From Syntrophus sp. PtaU1.Bin005 (GTDB lineage: Bacteria > Desulfobacterota > Syntrophia > Syntrophales > Syntrophaceae): a DNA stretch of 64,000 bases. Position 1 is the stretch's first letter. The number at the start of each line of letters is the position of its first letter. The notes below the pieces were generated by a model that searched no databases, had not been told where the DNA came from, and was given only the letters and a program-made list of their open reading frames with translations. Where the stretch lies: NCBI GenBank assembly GCA_002067745.1, contig MVRU01000001.1, forward strand, positions 1-64,000, given 5' to 3'. Of the stretch, positions 36,866 through 46,574 are shown in pieces. Both the position numbers and the translations under genes were made by a program.

Positions 36866-37390
36866 ATGAAAAAAATCGCTGGTTGGATCCTGTTGATCGT
36901 TTTAGCGGCGGGACTTTATGCCGCGGTCGCTCCGTATCTTACGCTGTACATGATCAAGAGCGGCGTTGAGCAGTCCGATCCGGAGAAAATTTCAAAATAC
37001 GTGGATTTTCCGGCCTTGAGAGCAAACCTCAAGGCACAGCTCCATTCTCATATTCAAAGTGGAGAAACGCCCTCTTCAAGCGAAAACCCCGTCGCCAAAG
37101 CGGCGAACAGGCTGGTCTCCAAAATGGCGGATGACGCGGTTGACTCCCTGGTAACGCCCGCCGGCCTGAAAACGCTCGTTCAGGGGGAGCAGCGGAGAGA
37201 ACGTTCAACCCGGGATTCTTCTCCGGGGGCGGGGGAATCAAAGGGCGGAGTTCTAAAGAATGCCTCCTGCCGTTACGAGAACCTCGACACGTTTTCCGTG
37301 ACGACACAAGACGACAAAAACAGGGAAATCCGGTTGATCCTGTCGCGCAGCGGACTGTCGTGGAAGCTCAGCAATATCATCCTGCCTTGA
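36866..37390 (+). CDS. DUF2939 protein
   Basis: 174 residues from ATG 36866 (AAGGAGAG upstream); earlier in-frame ATG 36782 has no ribosome binding site. N-terminal hydrophobic helix MKKIAGWILLIVLAAGLYAA, then the family region YLTLYMIKSGVEQSDPEKISKYVDF, with a long serine-rich linker in the middle and a short beta end (EIRLILSRSGLSWKLSNIIL). It is probably anchored in the inner membrane with the domain outside. No function is known. It lies between the ammonium transporter and a GH13 enzyme and shares strand with the latter. Confidence 0.8.
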   Translation: MKKIAGWILLIVLAAGLYAAVAPYLTLYMIKSGVEQSDPEKISKYVDFPALRANLKAQLHSHIQSGETPSSSENPVAKAANRLVSKMADDAVDSLVTPAGLKTLVQGEQRRERSTRDSSPGAGESKGGVLKNASCRYENLDTFSVTTQDDKNREIRLILSRSGLSWKLSNIILP

Positions 37391-37478
37391 AACGGATGAG
37401 TTGCCCGGGATACGCAACAGAACCCTTTAATAAATTGACTCAGCCTGACGGGAGACATTTTTTGTTCGGGAGGAATTT

Positions 37479-38993
37479 GTGGCCATTAACCGTAAAGATG
37501 TCATCTATTTTGTTCTGACAGACCGGTTTCATGGGGTCGAGAACCCAAGGCCGGAGCTTCGGGAGAAGATCGACAAGTCCAATCCGCAGTTTTATCATGG
37601 CGGAAATTTTGACGGGATTGTTGAACAAATTCCCTACCTGAAGAAGCTGGGAATAACGGCTTTGTGGATCACGCCGGTTTACCGGCAGATTGATCTCGAA
37701 CATTCCCATGGGTATCACGGATATTGGGCGCTGGATTTCAACGCCGTCAACCCGTTCCTTTACATCGACAACGGCCGTTACCCCGAGGGGAGCAAGTGCT
37801 ATCTCAAGGATCTCGTCGACCGGCTTCACGCCAGCGGAATCAAGGTCATTCTGGATATCGTCGTCAATCATACGGGATATCGGCATCCCGGCATCAACGG
37901 CTCTTCCGGCAATCCCACCCCCATCGGACCCTCCTGGTTCAACAGGATGAACATCAGCCTGGAATCCAGCGTAACGGAGGGGCAGTTGTCGGGCCTTCCG
38001 GACATGGACCTGGATTCTCCCGATGTGTGCGATTATCATGCGCAGAGCATTCTTTCCTGGATACGGGAAACGGGAATCGACGGAATCCGCATGGACACGG
38101 TCAGGCATGTGGAGCGAAACTTCTGGACCTACTTCAAGACGCAGGTCAAGGGTCAGTTTCCCGAAGTGACCCTCCTGGGTGAAGTCCTCGTTTTTGATAT
38201 CGACGCCCTGTCCCAGTACCAGAAATTCGACGCCATCGACCAGCTCTTCGATTTTCCGCTGCAGCAGGCCATGACAAATGTCTTCGTCTACGATCATGCC
38301 ATGACCGATTTCGTTTCTCCCTACAATCTCGGTACAGGCATCCTGGAGCGCGACCTGTCCTACACCAACCACAACCAGCTTGTGACCCTTCTGGACAATC
38401 ATGACCTCAGCGCGAGGTTCATGACGAGCATCCTTGATGCTCAGATGGGCGACTATCGCAAGGCGACGGATGTCATGAAACTCTCCCTGACTTTTCTGTT
38501 CGCCATACGGGGCATCCCGCAGATTTACTACGGAACGGAATTGGGCCTTGAAGGCCGTTCAGATCCCGATAATCGGAGGGACTTCCCCTGGGGGAAACTG
38601 GATAAGGACTATGAGGTGAAGGAAGCCTATCCCTTCGAAAAGGAAATCTACGACCATACCCGGAACATGATCCGGATTCGACGGACAAACGACGCCCTCT
38701 CAGCCGGCCATTTCGTCTGCCTGTATGTGGACTATTTTCTGCTGGTTTTCCTGAGATACATCGGCGAAAACATCATCATCGCCGGATTTCACAACGGATG
38801 GCTGGACATGCCGTCGGATATCGCCGTCGATATCGGAAACAATCCGAATCTGCCTCGGAGAATCAAGGAGAAACTGGCGGATGCCCATTTGGTATCCCTG
38901 CTGGGCGGTCCTTCCTATTCCATCCGTGAGGGGCGGCTGAGCCTCCTGCTGGGCGGAAAGTCCGGGGTCATTCTGACGCCGGCTGAGGAGTAG
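37479..38993 (+). CDS. GH13 alpha-amylase-family enzyme
   Basis: 504 residues from GTG 37479 (GGGAGGAA five bases upstream). Alpha-amylase barrel with region I DIVVNHTG, region II GIRMDTVRH (nucleophile D206), region III LLGEV (acid/base E235) and region IV LLDNHD (D309). No signal peptide, so cytoplasmic, unlike secreted amylases. The middle domain is usual; the C-terminal part ends in a short beta segment. It probably acts on maltodextrin or stored glycogen, like the cytoplasmic amylases and trehalose-forming relatives. It is 5 kb upstream of the glycogen-degrading cluster. Confidence 0.9.
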   Translation: MAINRKDVIYFVLTDRFHGVENPRPELREKIDKSNPQFYHGGNFDGIVEQIPYLKKLGITALWITPVYRQIDLEHSHGYHGYWALDFNAVNPFLYIDNGRYPEGSKCYLKDLVDRLHASGIKVILDIVVNHTGYRHPGINGSSGNPTPIGPSWFNRMNISLESSVTEGQLSGLPDMDLDSPDVCDYHAQSILSWIRETGIDGIRMDTVRHVERNFWTYFKTQVKGQFPEVTLLGEVLVFDIDALSQYQKFDAIDQLFDFPLQQAMTNVFVYDHAMTDFVSPYNLGTGILERDLSYTNHNQLVTLLDNHDLSARFMTSILDAQMGDYRKATDVMKLSLTFLFAIRGIPQIYYGTELGLEGRSDPDNRRDFPWGKLDKDYEVKEAYPFEKEIYDHTRNMIRIRRTNDALSAGHFVCLYVDYFLLVFLRYIGENIIIAGFHNGWLDMPSDIAVDIGNNPNLPRRIKEKLADAHLVSLLGGPSYSIREGRLSLLLGGKSGVILTPAEE

Positions 38994-39346
38994 CCGGTTT
39001 CCTTTCCCGTGGCCAGAGGGGGCCGGACTTCGATAGATGTCCGGAGCCAGCGGCAGACATGCCGCCGGGCATGCAGGCTCCGTAAAGGGACGGCGGAGAC
39101 AGTCCGTTGCAGCCCGGGCGGCTGCGGAACCAGAAATGCTCTATTGACACTTCAACGTGAACCCGATAAGTTGCAGGGCAATGACCAACGGTCGGAATGT
39201 CCCTCGGGTGTTGCCTCCAGCCGGAGAAAGGAAGAGAGCGCTTTCCGGTCTCAAAAGCCGAGTGAGGGAGAGAAGCCGGGAGAATCCAGGAGATCGGAAG
39301 GATCGCGAAACGCCGTGGCATTGGTGCGGAGACCGGCGGCTCCAGA
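38994..39346. other. Structured gap between GH13 and radical SAM genes
   Basis: 353 bases with no recognisable gene. It contains stems CCGGAC/GTCCGG (39023-39044) and the nested pair CGGAGCC/GGCTCCG (39042-39082) enclosing CATGCC/GGCATG (39058-39073). No T-run follows. A promoter-like pair TTGACA (39144) and TAAGTT (39167) lies downstream and could drive the radical SAM gene. I compared the region with common riboswitch consensus features by memory and found no match. Confidence 0.4.
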
Positions 39347-40372
39347 GTGGATCTCATCGGGGATATTCAGAAAAAAACACCATTCTTTGAACGAATGAAC
39401 AGAGGTTCTACCAAGTTTTCGGACGTCCGGATGTCGCAGCCCCCGTGGGGAAGTTCTTTCGGGACGATTTTGCGCCGTACGGTTCCTTTCCCCCTTTTTT
39501 TCCTTCGGCGCAGACTCTTCGGCCAGAGGATTCCCCTTCTGGCCAGCTTCAAAGTAACCTATCGCTGCAATCTCTCCTGTCTTGCCTGTCCGTTTCATCG
39601 CAGGGCCGAAGAAGAGCGGGCCAGCATGAGCCGGGAGACGGCCTTGGCCTGCCTGGATTCCCTGAAGCGTTTCGGGGCACTGATCGTCGTCTTTGAAGGA
39701 GGGGAGCCGCTCCTGTGGCGGGATGGCAGCTACAGCTTCCATGACCTGGTGGAATACGCCCGGCGGCTCTTTGCCCGTGTCGCCGTAACCACCAACGGGA
39801 CCGTTGCGCTGGATGTTCCAGCGGACGTTCTGTGGGTCAGCGTGGACGGCTTGAAGGAAGCCCATGACCGCCTCCGTTCCGGCTCTTTCGACAGAGTCTG
39901 GTCGAATCTTCGCGCCTCGCGACATCCGCGCCTCTTCGTCCATTTCACGATCAACCGCGAGAACCGGAATGATATCCGGCCGCTGCTGAATCAATTGAGG
40001 GAGATACCGGCCTTCCGCGGCATGACGCTGCAGCTCTTCTACCCTTACGGCCAGGGAGAAGCGCCCCTGGCCTTGTCCGACAAAGAGCGGAAGGAAACCC
40101 TGGAGGAGGTGATCGCACTGAAGAGGCAGGGATTTCCCATCCTCAACTCCCCCGGCCGCCTGAGGGCCATGATCCGGAACAGCTGGCGCTGCCACGATGA
40201 TATCCTCATCAATGTCGATCCCGACGGCACCATTACAAAGGGCTGCTATGTCAAGAGCCGGGGTCGGATCAATTGTCGAGAGTGCGGTTTTTCTCCCGTC
40301 TCGGAAGCGTCCGGCGCCCTGGACCTTCACCCGGGATCGCTGAAGGCGGGATGGTCGATTTTTCTGAAATGA
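39347..40372 (+). CDS. Radical SAM enzyme with SPASM-like C-terminal cysteines
   Basis: 341 residues from GTG 39347. The start is uncertain: ATG 39395 or 39431 are alternatives and none has a strong ribosome binding site. The radical SAM CxxxCxxC is CNLSCLAC at about residue 75, and FEGGEPLLW gives the GGE motif. The C-terminal part has CHDDILINVDPDGTITKGC and NCRECGF, which can bind an extra iron-sulfur cluster (SPASM or twitch type). Such enzymes modify peptides or hopanoid-like and sugar substrates; the substrate here is unknown. A 66-residue gene follows 25 bases later. Confidence 0.83.
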   Translation: MDLIGDIQKKTPFFERMNRGSTKFSDVRMSQPPWGSSFGTILRRTVPFPLFFLRRRLFGQRIPLLASFKVTYRCNLSCLACPFHRRAEEERASMSRETALACLDSLKRFGALIVVFEGGEPLLWRDGSYSFHDLVEYARRLFARVAVTTNGTVALDVPADVLWVSVDGLKEAHDRLRSGSFDRVWSNLRASRHPRLFVHFTINRENRNDIRPLLNQLREIPAFRGMTLQLFYPYGQGEAPLALSDKERKETLEEVIALKRQGFPILNSPGRLRAMIRNSWRCHDDILINVDPDGTITKGCYVKSRGRINCRECGFSPVSEASGALDLHPGSLKAGWSIFLK

Positions 40373-40397
40373 GCCGCGTCCACCAGGAGGAAAATCC

Positions 40398-40598
40398 ATG
40401 GCTGAACATTCCAACCCCCCGAAAAAGAACGGCAAGGCCCCGGAAGAGGGATTTCCCCACACCCTCTATGTTCCAGAGGAACAGTTGTTCGAGCGCATTC
40501 CCCTGTGCCGATATCTCGGGGATCTGTCCGAACTCTTCGAAACGGATGAACCGGAGGACAGGGCCGTGAACGATGAGGAAAAAGGGGAGGGATCTTGA
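40398..40598 (+). CDS. Small acidic protein next to radical SAM enzyme
   Basis: 66 residues. ATG 40398 has GGAGG nine bases upstream, and the gene follows the radical SAM gene by 25 bases, so it is likely real and co-expressed. No motif is known. It has a lysine-rich start (AEHSNPPKKNGK), a central LYVPEEQLFERIPLCRYLGDL with one cysteine, and an acidic tail (FETDEPEDRAVNDEEK). It could be a partner or peptide substrate of the radical SAM enzyme. That is speculation: it lacks the cysteine-rich or GG-leader look of most modified peptides. Confidence 0.6.
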   Translation: MAEHSNPPKKNGKAPEEGFPHTLYVPEEQLFERIPLCRYLGDLSELFETDEPEDRAVNDEEKGEGS

Positions 40599-40614
40599 AG
40601 GGGGAGCAGCGTCC

Positions 40615-40989
40615 ATGCGCGGCCTGAATCTCTATGTAAGCAACCGCATGGAAATCCTCGCGGAAAAGCTGGCCGACGTGGTGGACAGGCCGCTTGTCTC
40701 GCCGCTGACGCCGGAGATCATTGTCGTTGAGAGCAGGGGAATGGAGCGGTTGCTTTCCATGTAGCTGGCCACTTACCATGGGATCTGCGCCGATGTCCTT
40801 TTTTCCTTCCCAAGACATAGCATTGCCCAGTTATTTAAAGCGGTCCTGCCGGAAAGGAAAGCGAAGACTTTTTTTGATCCGGAGACGGCTGCCTGAAGGA
40901 TTTTCCATCTGCTGCCTTCCTCTTCTTCACTGCCCCGTTTCGAGCTCCAATCGCTGGGTACAGCGAACACAAATTGGATTCTTGCTTAA
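40615..40989 (+). pseudogene. recC: Decayed recC fragment
   Basis: From ATG 40615 (GGGGGAG 8 bases upstream) one frame spells the N-terminus of the exonuclease V gamma subunit: LNLYVSNRMEILAEKLADVV, then TPEIIVVESRGMERLL. The frame has an internal TAG at 40762 (CAG expected, in the QLA segment) and continues LATYHGICADVLFSFPRHS and QLFKAVLPE. A second stop, TGA at 40894, falls where tryptophan is expected before RIFHLLP, and TAA at 40987 ends the similarity. Only about 120 of more than 1000 codons remain; no recB or recD is present here. The gene is clearly dead, though the start region still looks translatable. Confidence 0.8.
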
Positions 40990-41045
40990 CACATCAAAAA
41001 CGATATAATAATCCTTGTCAATTAACCGGTATATTCCGGGATCGT

Positions 41046-41068
41046 TTCCTCGAAGAAAGAACGAGGAA
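41046..41068. repeat. Inverted repeat before sigma-54 activator gene
   Basis: TTCCTCG (41046-41052) and CGAGGAA (41062-41068), 9-base spacer. It lies in the 248-base gap between the recC fragment and the activator gene. The gap is AT-rich, has no gene, and probably holds the scar of the recC deletion and the activator promoter. Confidence 0.35.
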
Positions 41069-41237
41069 TGATTCCTCCGGCTATAAAGCCATATTTTTCC
41101 GAACCAAAACAGCCATTCCCCGCCCAGGGATGGCTGGATTCCATTTCTTATTGCTCAATTAAAAACTTGGGTGTCTTTGGAGACCCCTGGAAGGGCAGGA
41201 AAGCCCCAATAAGCAAAAGCAGGAGCTCAAGATACAG

Positions 41238-43616
41238 ATGCTTGCAGACGCCAGCGCAAGACTGAACACTGAGATCAAGAAGAGGAAACAGGCTGAGCGA
41301 AGCCTGAGAGAACGGTTGCTTTTTGAAGAGCTGCTCTCTTCACTTTCAGCGCGATTCATTTATCCGCCCATCGAACGGGTCGATGAGGAAATCCATGAGG
41401 CCATGACGGAAGTTCTGGAATTCTTCAAGGTGGACCGTTTTGCCCTGCTTCAAACGCTTCCGGACAAGAAATCGTGGAGGATCACCCATTCGGTTGCCGT
41501 TGCGGGTGTGCCTTCCGTTCCTCTTGGTTCGGAACTCCCTATCGCAATCAATCCATGGGCTTATGAAAAGCTGGTTTTTAAGCGAGAAGTCCTTTCTTTT
41601 TCAAAGATAGAGGATTTGCCGGTTGAAGCCGAGATTGACAAAAAGACCTGGATGAGTTGGGGTATCCGATCCAATCTGAACATTCCCATTATGTTCGGTG
41701 AACCCATTAATCACATTCTCGCCATTAACTCGGTGAAGCGTGAGCGAGTCTGGCCGGAGGAATTGGTCCCGAGGCTTAGGCTGCTGGGAGAAATATTCGT
41801 CAATGCCCTGGAACGGAATAAAGCCCAGAAAGCCCTGCAGGAAAGTGAAGAGCGTCTGAATCTTGCGACCTCGGCGGCGGAAGCAGGCCTCTGGATGCTG
41901 GACAAGGATACAGGTTCCGTATGGGCGACGCTCATTCTCAGAAATTTGTTCGGATTTACCCCTGACGAGGAGCTGAATTTAGCGCGATTCAGGCAGGCCC
42001 TTCATCCTGGCGACCGCGACAGGGTTCTTGAGCTGGCCCATCAAAGTATGGAAAAGCATAAATTCCTGCACGTCGAATATCGTGTCCAAAAACCCGATGG
42101 AAAGGTCCGCTGGATCGTGACACGCGGACGACCTTACGGCGGCACACAAGAACATCCCTTGCGTCTGATGGGCGTGTCCATGGACATCACCGAGAGAAAG
42201 CAGGCAGAGTTGCAGCTGAACTGGTCAGAGGCTTTGCACGATACTTTGATCAACAGTACATCCGACATGATCTGGTCGGTCGATTCGGAGCGCTTTGGCC
42301 TTCTGACCTTCAATCGGGCGCTTTCTGAATATTTCCTCCATAAGCGCGGATTTCCCATTGAAATGGGCATGAGTCCTGAAGATCTCTTTCCGGACGAGGA
42401 AGTTTTACAACAGAAATGGCATTCATTCTATTTGCGGGTGCTGGAGGAAGGATCTTTCACGATAGAATATCCGGTTTCCGCGGACGATCGGATTCTTCGA
42501 TTGAATTTCAACATCCTCAGCAACGAGGGCAGAGTGTTTGGAATATCGGTGTTCGGTCAGGACATTACGGAACGGAAGTCAATGGAAAACAAACTCCGGG
42601 AGCAGCTGGCGGAGATTGAGAAACTGAGGATTCGACTGGAGAAGGAGAACATCTATCTCCGAGAGGAGAGAATTACGGAACTGGGCTTCTGCAAGATGAT
42701 CGGAAGCAGTTCCACCCTTCAGTATGTCCTCTTTCGGGCCAATCAGGTCGCCCCAACCGACGCCACCGTTCTGATCCTCGGTGAGACCGGCGTCGGCAAG
42801 GGCATGGTCGCCAATGCCATCCATGAAATGAGTGTCCGCAGGGATAAACCGATGGTTACGGTAAACTGTGCCGCCCTCCCGGCAAACCTCATCGAGAGCG
42901 AGCTCTTTGGACGGGAGAAGGGCGCCTTTACGGGCGCTCATGCCAGACAGATCGGCCGCTTCGAGGTGGCGGACGGTGGAACGATCTTCCTCGACGAAAT
43001 CGGCGAGCTGCCTCTCGAACTCCAGGCAAAGCTCCTGAGGGTGCTGCAGGATGGGGAGTTCGAACGCCTTGGTTCACCAAGGACGGTCAAGGTGGATGTG
43101 AGGGTCATCGCCTCGACAAGCCGGGATCTGAAGCAAGAAATGCGAAACAGGCGGTTTCGCGAGGATCTCTATTATCGGCTGAACACCTTTCCCGTCACGC
43201 TTCCGCCCCTGAGGATGCGGATCGAGGATATTCCGGAGCTTGCCCGGTATTTTATCGACAAGTACTCCCGTAAACTGGGCAAACGATTTGATACGATTTC
43301 AAAGGGTGTCATTGACAGACTCTCAGAGTACTCCTGGCCCGGAAATGTGAGGGAGTTGGAGCATGTCATAGAAAGGGCCCTCATCACCAGCATGGAACCT
43401 GACTTTCAACTGACCGATCCGTTCGAGCCTGCCTCCGTGAAAAGGGAGGAAGAGGTGCTCAAAGAGTTTGACGCAATGGCCCGGGAGCATATTCAAAAAG
43501 TCTTAAAAGAAACGAGGTGGAAAATCGAAGGGAAGGGGGGAGCCGCTGCATTCCTTGGACTTCATCCAAGTACCCTTCGATTCCGGATCAAGAAGCTCGG
43601 CCTCAAGCGACCCTGA
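41238..43616 (+). CDS. GAF-PAS-PAS sigma-54-dependent activator
   Basis: 792 residues. Order: short coiled coil (1-30), GAF (30-195), PAS (205-320), PAS (330-450), sigma-54 AAA+ domain (480-700) with Walker A GETGVGKG (515-522), the sigma-54-contacting GAFTGA (562-567) and Walker [13 protein letters not shown], then a Fis-type helix-turn-helix ([18 protein letters not shown]). No receiver domain, so it is controlled by ligands bound to GAF/PAS, not by phosphorylation. ATG 41238 has only a distant GGAG; the frame is open for about 75 more bases upstream, so the present start may be the result of the rearrangement that removed recC. Targets unknown. Confidence 0.9.
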   Translation: MLADASARLNTEIKKRKQAERSLRERLLFEELLSSLSARFIYPPIERVDEEIHEAMTEVLEFFKVDRFALLQTLPDKKSWRITHSVAVAGVPSVPLGSELPIAINPWAYEKLVFKREVLSFSKIEDLPVEAEIDKKTWMSWGIRSNLNIPIMFGEPINHILAINSVKRERVWPEELVPRLRLLGEIFVNALERNKAQKALQESEERLNLATSAAEAGLWMLDKDTGSVWATLILRNLFGFTPDEELNLARFRQALHPGDRDRVLELAHQSMEKHKFLHVEYRVQKPDGKVRWIVTRGRPYGGTQEHPLRLMGVSMDITERKQAELQLNWSEALHDTLINSTSDMIWSVDSERFGLLTFNRALSEYFLHKRGFPIEMGMSPEDLFPDEEVLQQKWHSFYLRVLEEGSFTIEYPVSADDRILRLNFNILSNEGRVFGISVFGQDITERKSMENKLREQLAEIEKLRIRLEKENIYLREERITELGFCKMIGSSSTLQYVLFRANQVAPTDATVLILGETGVGKGMVANAIHEMSVRRDKPMVTVNCAALPANLIESELFGREKGAFTGAHARQIGRFEVADGGTIFLDEIGELPLELQAKLLRVLQDGEFERLGSPRTVKVDVRVIASTSRDLKQEMRNRRFREDLYYRLNTFPVTLPPLRMRIEDIPELARYFIDKYSRKLGKRFDTISKGVIDRLSEYSWPGNVRELEHVIERALITSMEPDFQLTDPFEPASVKREEEVLKEFDAMAREHIQKVLKETRWKIEGKGGAAAFLGLHPSTLRFRIKKLGLKRP

Positions 43617-43627
43617 TGATCGAATCC

Positions 43628-43678
43628 CCACAATAAAAGCCCTCAATATCCTGCAGATCCGCAAAATATTGAGGGAAT
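43628..43678 (+). repeat. Direct repeat, copy 1 (upstream of glycogen cluster)
   Basis: 51-bp element with a 38-bp core (43641-43678) that begins CCTCAATATC and contains CAGATCCGCAAAAT, with arms CCTCAATAT / ATATTGAGG able to form a hairpin. It matches 55028-55078 in the same orientation, differing at five core positions. The frame reads LNILQIRKILRE, which vaguely resembles the N-terminus of IS21-type transposases. The rest of this 357-base gap has an inverted repeat GGTCGTCTT / AAGACGACC (43762-43825) and no gene. Confidence 0.7.
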
Positions 43679-43973
43679 GTCATCATCCATAGCAGCCAAA
43701 ATTCCACGATAAACACAATATTATAACGTAATATCAGGTTGTTGTCCTCATATGACCAACCGGTCGTCTTCAGGAATGCTTTTTGGACTGAGTGAAACGT
43801 AGAAACCGAAAATCTAAAGACGACCATGCGGCCCGAACTCCTGAAATAACAAGTTTCTTAATGGGGTACAACACCGCCATCGAAATCGGCCATCGAACTA
43901 TGATCCGTTCCAACCCGCGGTCCGATCATGCAATCGCAGGTCAAGGGGAAAAACATCTTCTGGAGAGATCAGG

Positions 43974-46520
43974 ATGAGTACAGACAAAAAGGATGAGTCA
44001 AAAAACGGCAGAAAAAGTGAACCTGCCCGGGAAACGGAAGAATCCGGAAGTCTTGCCGATCTCCTGAGACAGTACGGCTGCGGCCCGATTCCGTTCACCA
44101 GTGAAGACGGGCTTTACGAACGACACCTCATTTTCGATAACGTGTCTTCTCTCAAATCCGCTGGTTCCCGCGAACGTTTTGAGGCCGCTGCCCGGTCGGT
44201 GCGGGATGTCCTCTCCCAGCGTTGGGTGGAGACAGAAGCGACGTACGAGCGGAAAAATCCAAAAAGAGTCTATTATTTGTCCATGGAGTTCCTCATAGGC
44301 CGCTCCCTGTCCAATAACCTAACCAATCTCTTACTGAATCCTATTGTGAAGCAACTCGTTGAAAAGAAGAAAATCGACCCCATCGAATTTCTCGAACAGG
44401 AGCCCGATGCCGGTCTCGGCAATGGGGGACTCGGGCGCCTGGCGGCTTGCTTTCTCGACTCTCTGGCCACGATGCAGCTCCCCGCCATGGGCTACGGTCT
44501 TCGTTATGAATACGGCATTTTCCGTCAGTCCATCAAGGATGGCTGGCAGGAGGAGCAACCGGACAACTGGCTCCGGAGACCTGATCCCTGGGAGGTCGAA
44601 CGGCTCTACGAGGCCGTGGAGGTGAAGCTCAACGCTTCCTTCGAGCTGTCCGGCGGAAGCCTGCGTGTGATCCCCGGCCAACCGTCCAGCCTGCTGGGTA
44701 TCCCCTTTGACCGCCCCATCGTGGGATTCGGCGGCAAGACCATCAATACACTCCGTCTCTGGTCGACGGCTGTACCCAATTACTTCGATTTTGCGGAGTT
44801 CAGCGGCGGTGATTTCGTTGCGGCCCTTGCGGGAACATTGGCAGGCGAATCCCTGACCCGGGTGCTTTATCCCGATGACTCCACGAGCTTGGGACAGGGG
44901 CTGCGTTTCATGCAGGAATACTTTCTCGTCGCCTGCTCACTGGCTGACCTCGTGAGGTGCTTCCGGCGCGGAAATGCCGATTGGAACCAACTCCCCGCGA
45001 AGGTTGCCATTCAAATGAACGACACGCATCCCTCGCTCGCCGTGCCCGAGCTGATGCGGATCCTCCTTGATGAAGAACAATTGGAATGGGAACAGGCCTG
45101 GGACCTTACCCAAAGGACGCTTGCCTACACCAACCACACCCTTCTGCCTGAAGCATTGGAAAAATGGCCGGTCGCCTGGTTCGAGATTTTGCAGCCCCGC
45201 CTTCTGGAGATCATCTACGAGATCAACCGCCGGTTTCTTGATGAGGTTCGAAGGCGCTTTCCCGGCGACGAGGAACGGATTGCCCGGGTGAGCCTCGTCG
45301 AAGAAGGGGCGGGGCGGAAAATCCGCATGGCCAACCTGGCCATCGTCGGCTCCCACAGCACCAATGGGGTCGCCGCTATCCACTCGAACCTGCTGCGCAC
45401 AATCACCGTTCGGGATCTGGCTGAGATGTTTCCCGAGCGTTTCAACAACAAGACCAACGGGGTGACGCCGCGACGCTGGCTGCACCTGGCGAACCCCGCC
45501 CTTTCCCGGATCATTACAGAGGCCATCGGCGATGGCTGGATCACCGACCTTGGTCAACTGAGGAAGCTTCAGCCCATGGCTGAAAACCGGGGCTTTCAGG
45601 AGGCTTTCCTGAGGGCCAAGGGCGAGGCCAAGTCGGCCTTTGCCGATTGGCTCAAGGCCACGACGGGCCAGACAGTGGACCCGGAGACCCTCTTTGATTG
45701 CCAGGTCAAGCGCATCCACGAGTATAAGCGGCAACTGCTCAATGTCCTGCGGATCATCGTGCTTTACAACCGTTTGCGGGACGACCCCGGCCTCGATGTG
45801 CTGCCCCGGACGTTCTTCTTTGCCGGCAAGGCGGCGCCGGCCTACCGCCTGGCCAAGGTGATTATCAAGTTGATCAACAATCTCGCCGGAACGATCGACG
45901 GCGATCCGGCCGTGGCGGGACGACTCAAGGTGGTGTTCCTGCCCGATTACTGTGTTTCTCTCGCAGAGCGGTTGATTCCCGCCAGTGATGTTTCCAACCA
46001 GATATCGACGGCCGGCTATGAAGCCAGCGGGACGAGCAACATGAAATTCATGATGAACGGCGCCCTGACCCTGGGGACACGCGACGGTGCAACGATCGAA
46101 ATGGCCGAGGAGGCAGGCGAGGAGAACTTCTTCCTATTCGGCCTGACGGCGGACCAGGTCGTCGGCGGCAGCGGCTGGTATGATCCCTGGTGGCACTACG
46201 AAAACGAACCGGAAACCCGTGCGGCCCTGGACAGGATTGCTTCGGACGCCTTCAGCCGATATGAACCGGGGGTCTTCAGGCCGATTGGCGAGGCACTGCT
46301 GAAAAACGGGGATTTCTATCGGCACCTGGCCGACCTTGCCTCCTACCTCGAAGCAGACCGGCGGCTCTGTGAACTGTACAGGAATCCGCAGGGATGGGCA
46401 CGCATGGCCATCCTGAACATTGCCGGCTCCGGGAAGTTCTCAAGCGATCGGACGATTGCAGAATATGCGGCGGACATCTGGGGAGTAAAACCGTGCCCGG
46501 TGTCTATACCGAAAAAGTAA
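43974..46520 (+). CDS. glgP: Glycogen phosphorylase
   Basis: 848 residues, full length. Releases glucose-1-phosphate from glycogen or maltodextrin ends. VYYLSMEFLIGRSLSNNL and the GNGGLGRLAACF phosphate-site loop are typical. The PLP lysine is in EASGTSNMKFMMNGALTLGT (K691). No N-terminal regulatory extension like that of animal enzymes. GGAGAG lies about 8 bases before the ATG. It is the first gene of the cluster, after the direct repeat and about 350 bases without a gene. The next gene (debranching enzyme) removes the branch stubs it cannot attack. Confidence 0.97.
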   Translation: MSTDKKDESKNGRKSEPARETEESGSLADLLRQYGCGPIPFTSEDGLYERHLIFDNVSSLKSAGSRERFEAAARSVRDVLSQRWVETEATYERKNPKRVYYLSMEFLIGRSLSNNLTNLLLNPIVKQLVEKKKIDPIEFLEQEPDAGLGNGGLGRLAACFLDSLATMQLPAMGYGLRYEYGIFRQSIKDGWQEEQPDNWLRRPDPWEVERLYEAVEVKLNASFELSGGSLRVIPGQPSSLLGIPFDRPIVGFGGKTINTLRLWSTAVPNYFDFAEFSGGDFVAALAGTLAGESLTRVLYPDDSTSLGQGLRFMQEYFLVACSLADLVRCFRRGNADWNQLPAKVAIQMNDTHPSLAVPELMRILLDEEQLEWEQAWDLTQRTLAYTNHTLLPEALEKWPVAWFEILQPRLLEIIYEINRRFLDEVRRRFPGDEERIARVSLVEEGAGRKIRMANLAIVGSHSTNGVAAIHSNLLRTITVRDLAEMFPERFNNKTNGVTPRRWLHLANPALSRIITEAIGDGWITDLGQLRKLQPMAENRGFQEAFLRAKGEAKSAFADWLKATTGQTVDPETLFDCQVKRIHEYKRQLLNVLRIIVLYNRLRDDPGLDVLPRTFFFAGKAAPAYRLAKVIIKLINNLAGTIDGDPAVAGRLKVVFLPDYCVSLAERLIPASDVSNQISTAGYEASGTSNMKFMMNGALTLGTRDGATIEMAEEAGEENFFLFGLTADQVVGGSGWYDPWWHYENEPETRAALDRIASDAFSRYEPGVFRPIGEALLKNGDFYRHLADLASYLEADRRLCELYRNPQGWARMAILNIAGSGKFSSDRTIAEYAADIWGVKPCPVSIPKK

Positions 46521-46574
46521 TAAGAAAAAGCTGAAACGCCCTATCAGAAATATTCAAGGAAAAGGAGAGACCAG

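Noticed and set aside
38994-39346. Possible riboswitch before the radical SAM gene
   Set aside because: The stems are real, but no conserved core of cobalamin, TPP, SAM, tetrahydrofolate or cyclic di-GMP riboswitches could be recognised by eye.
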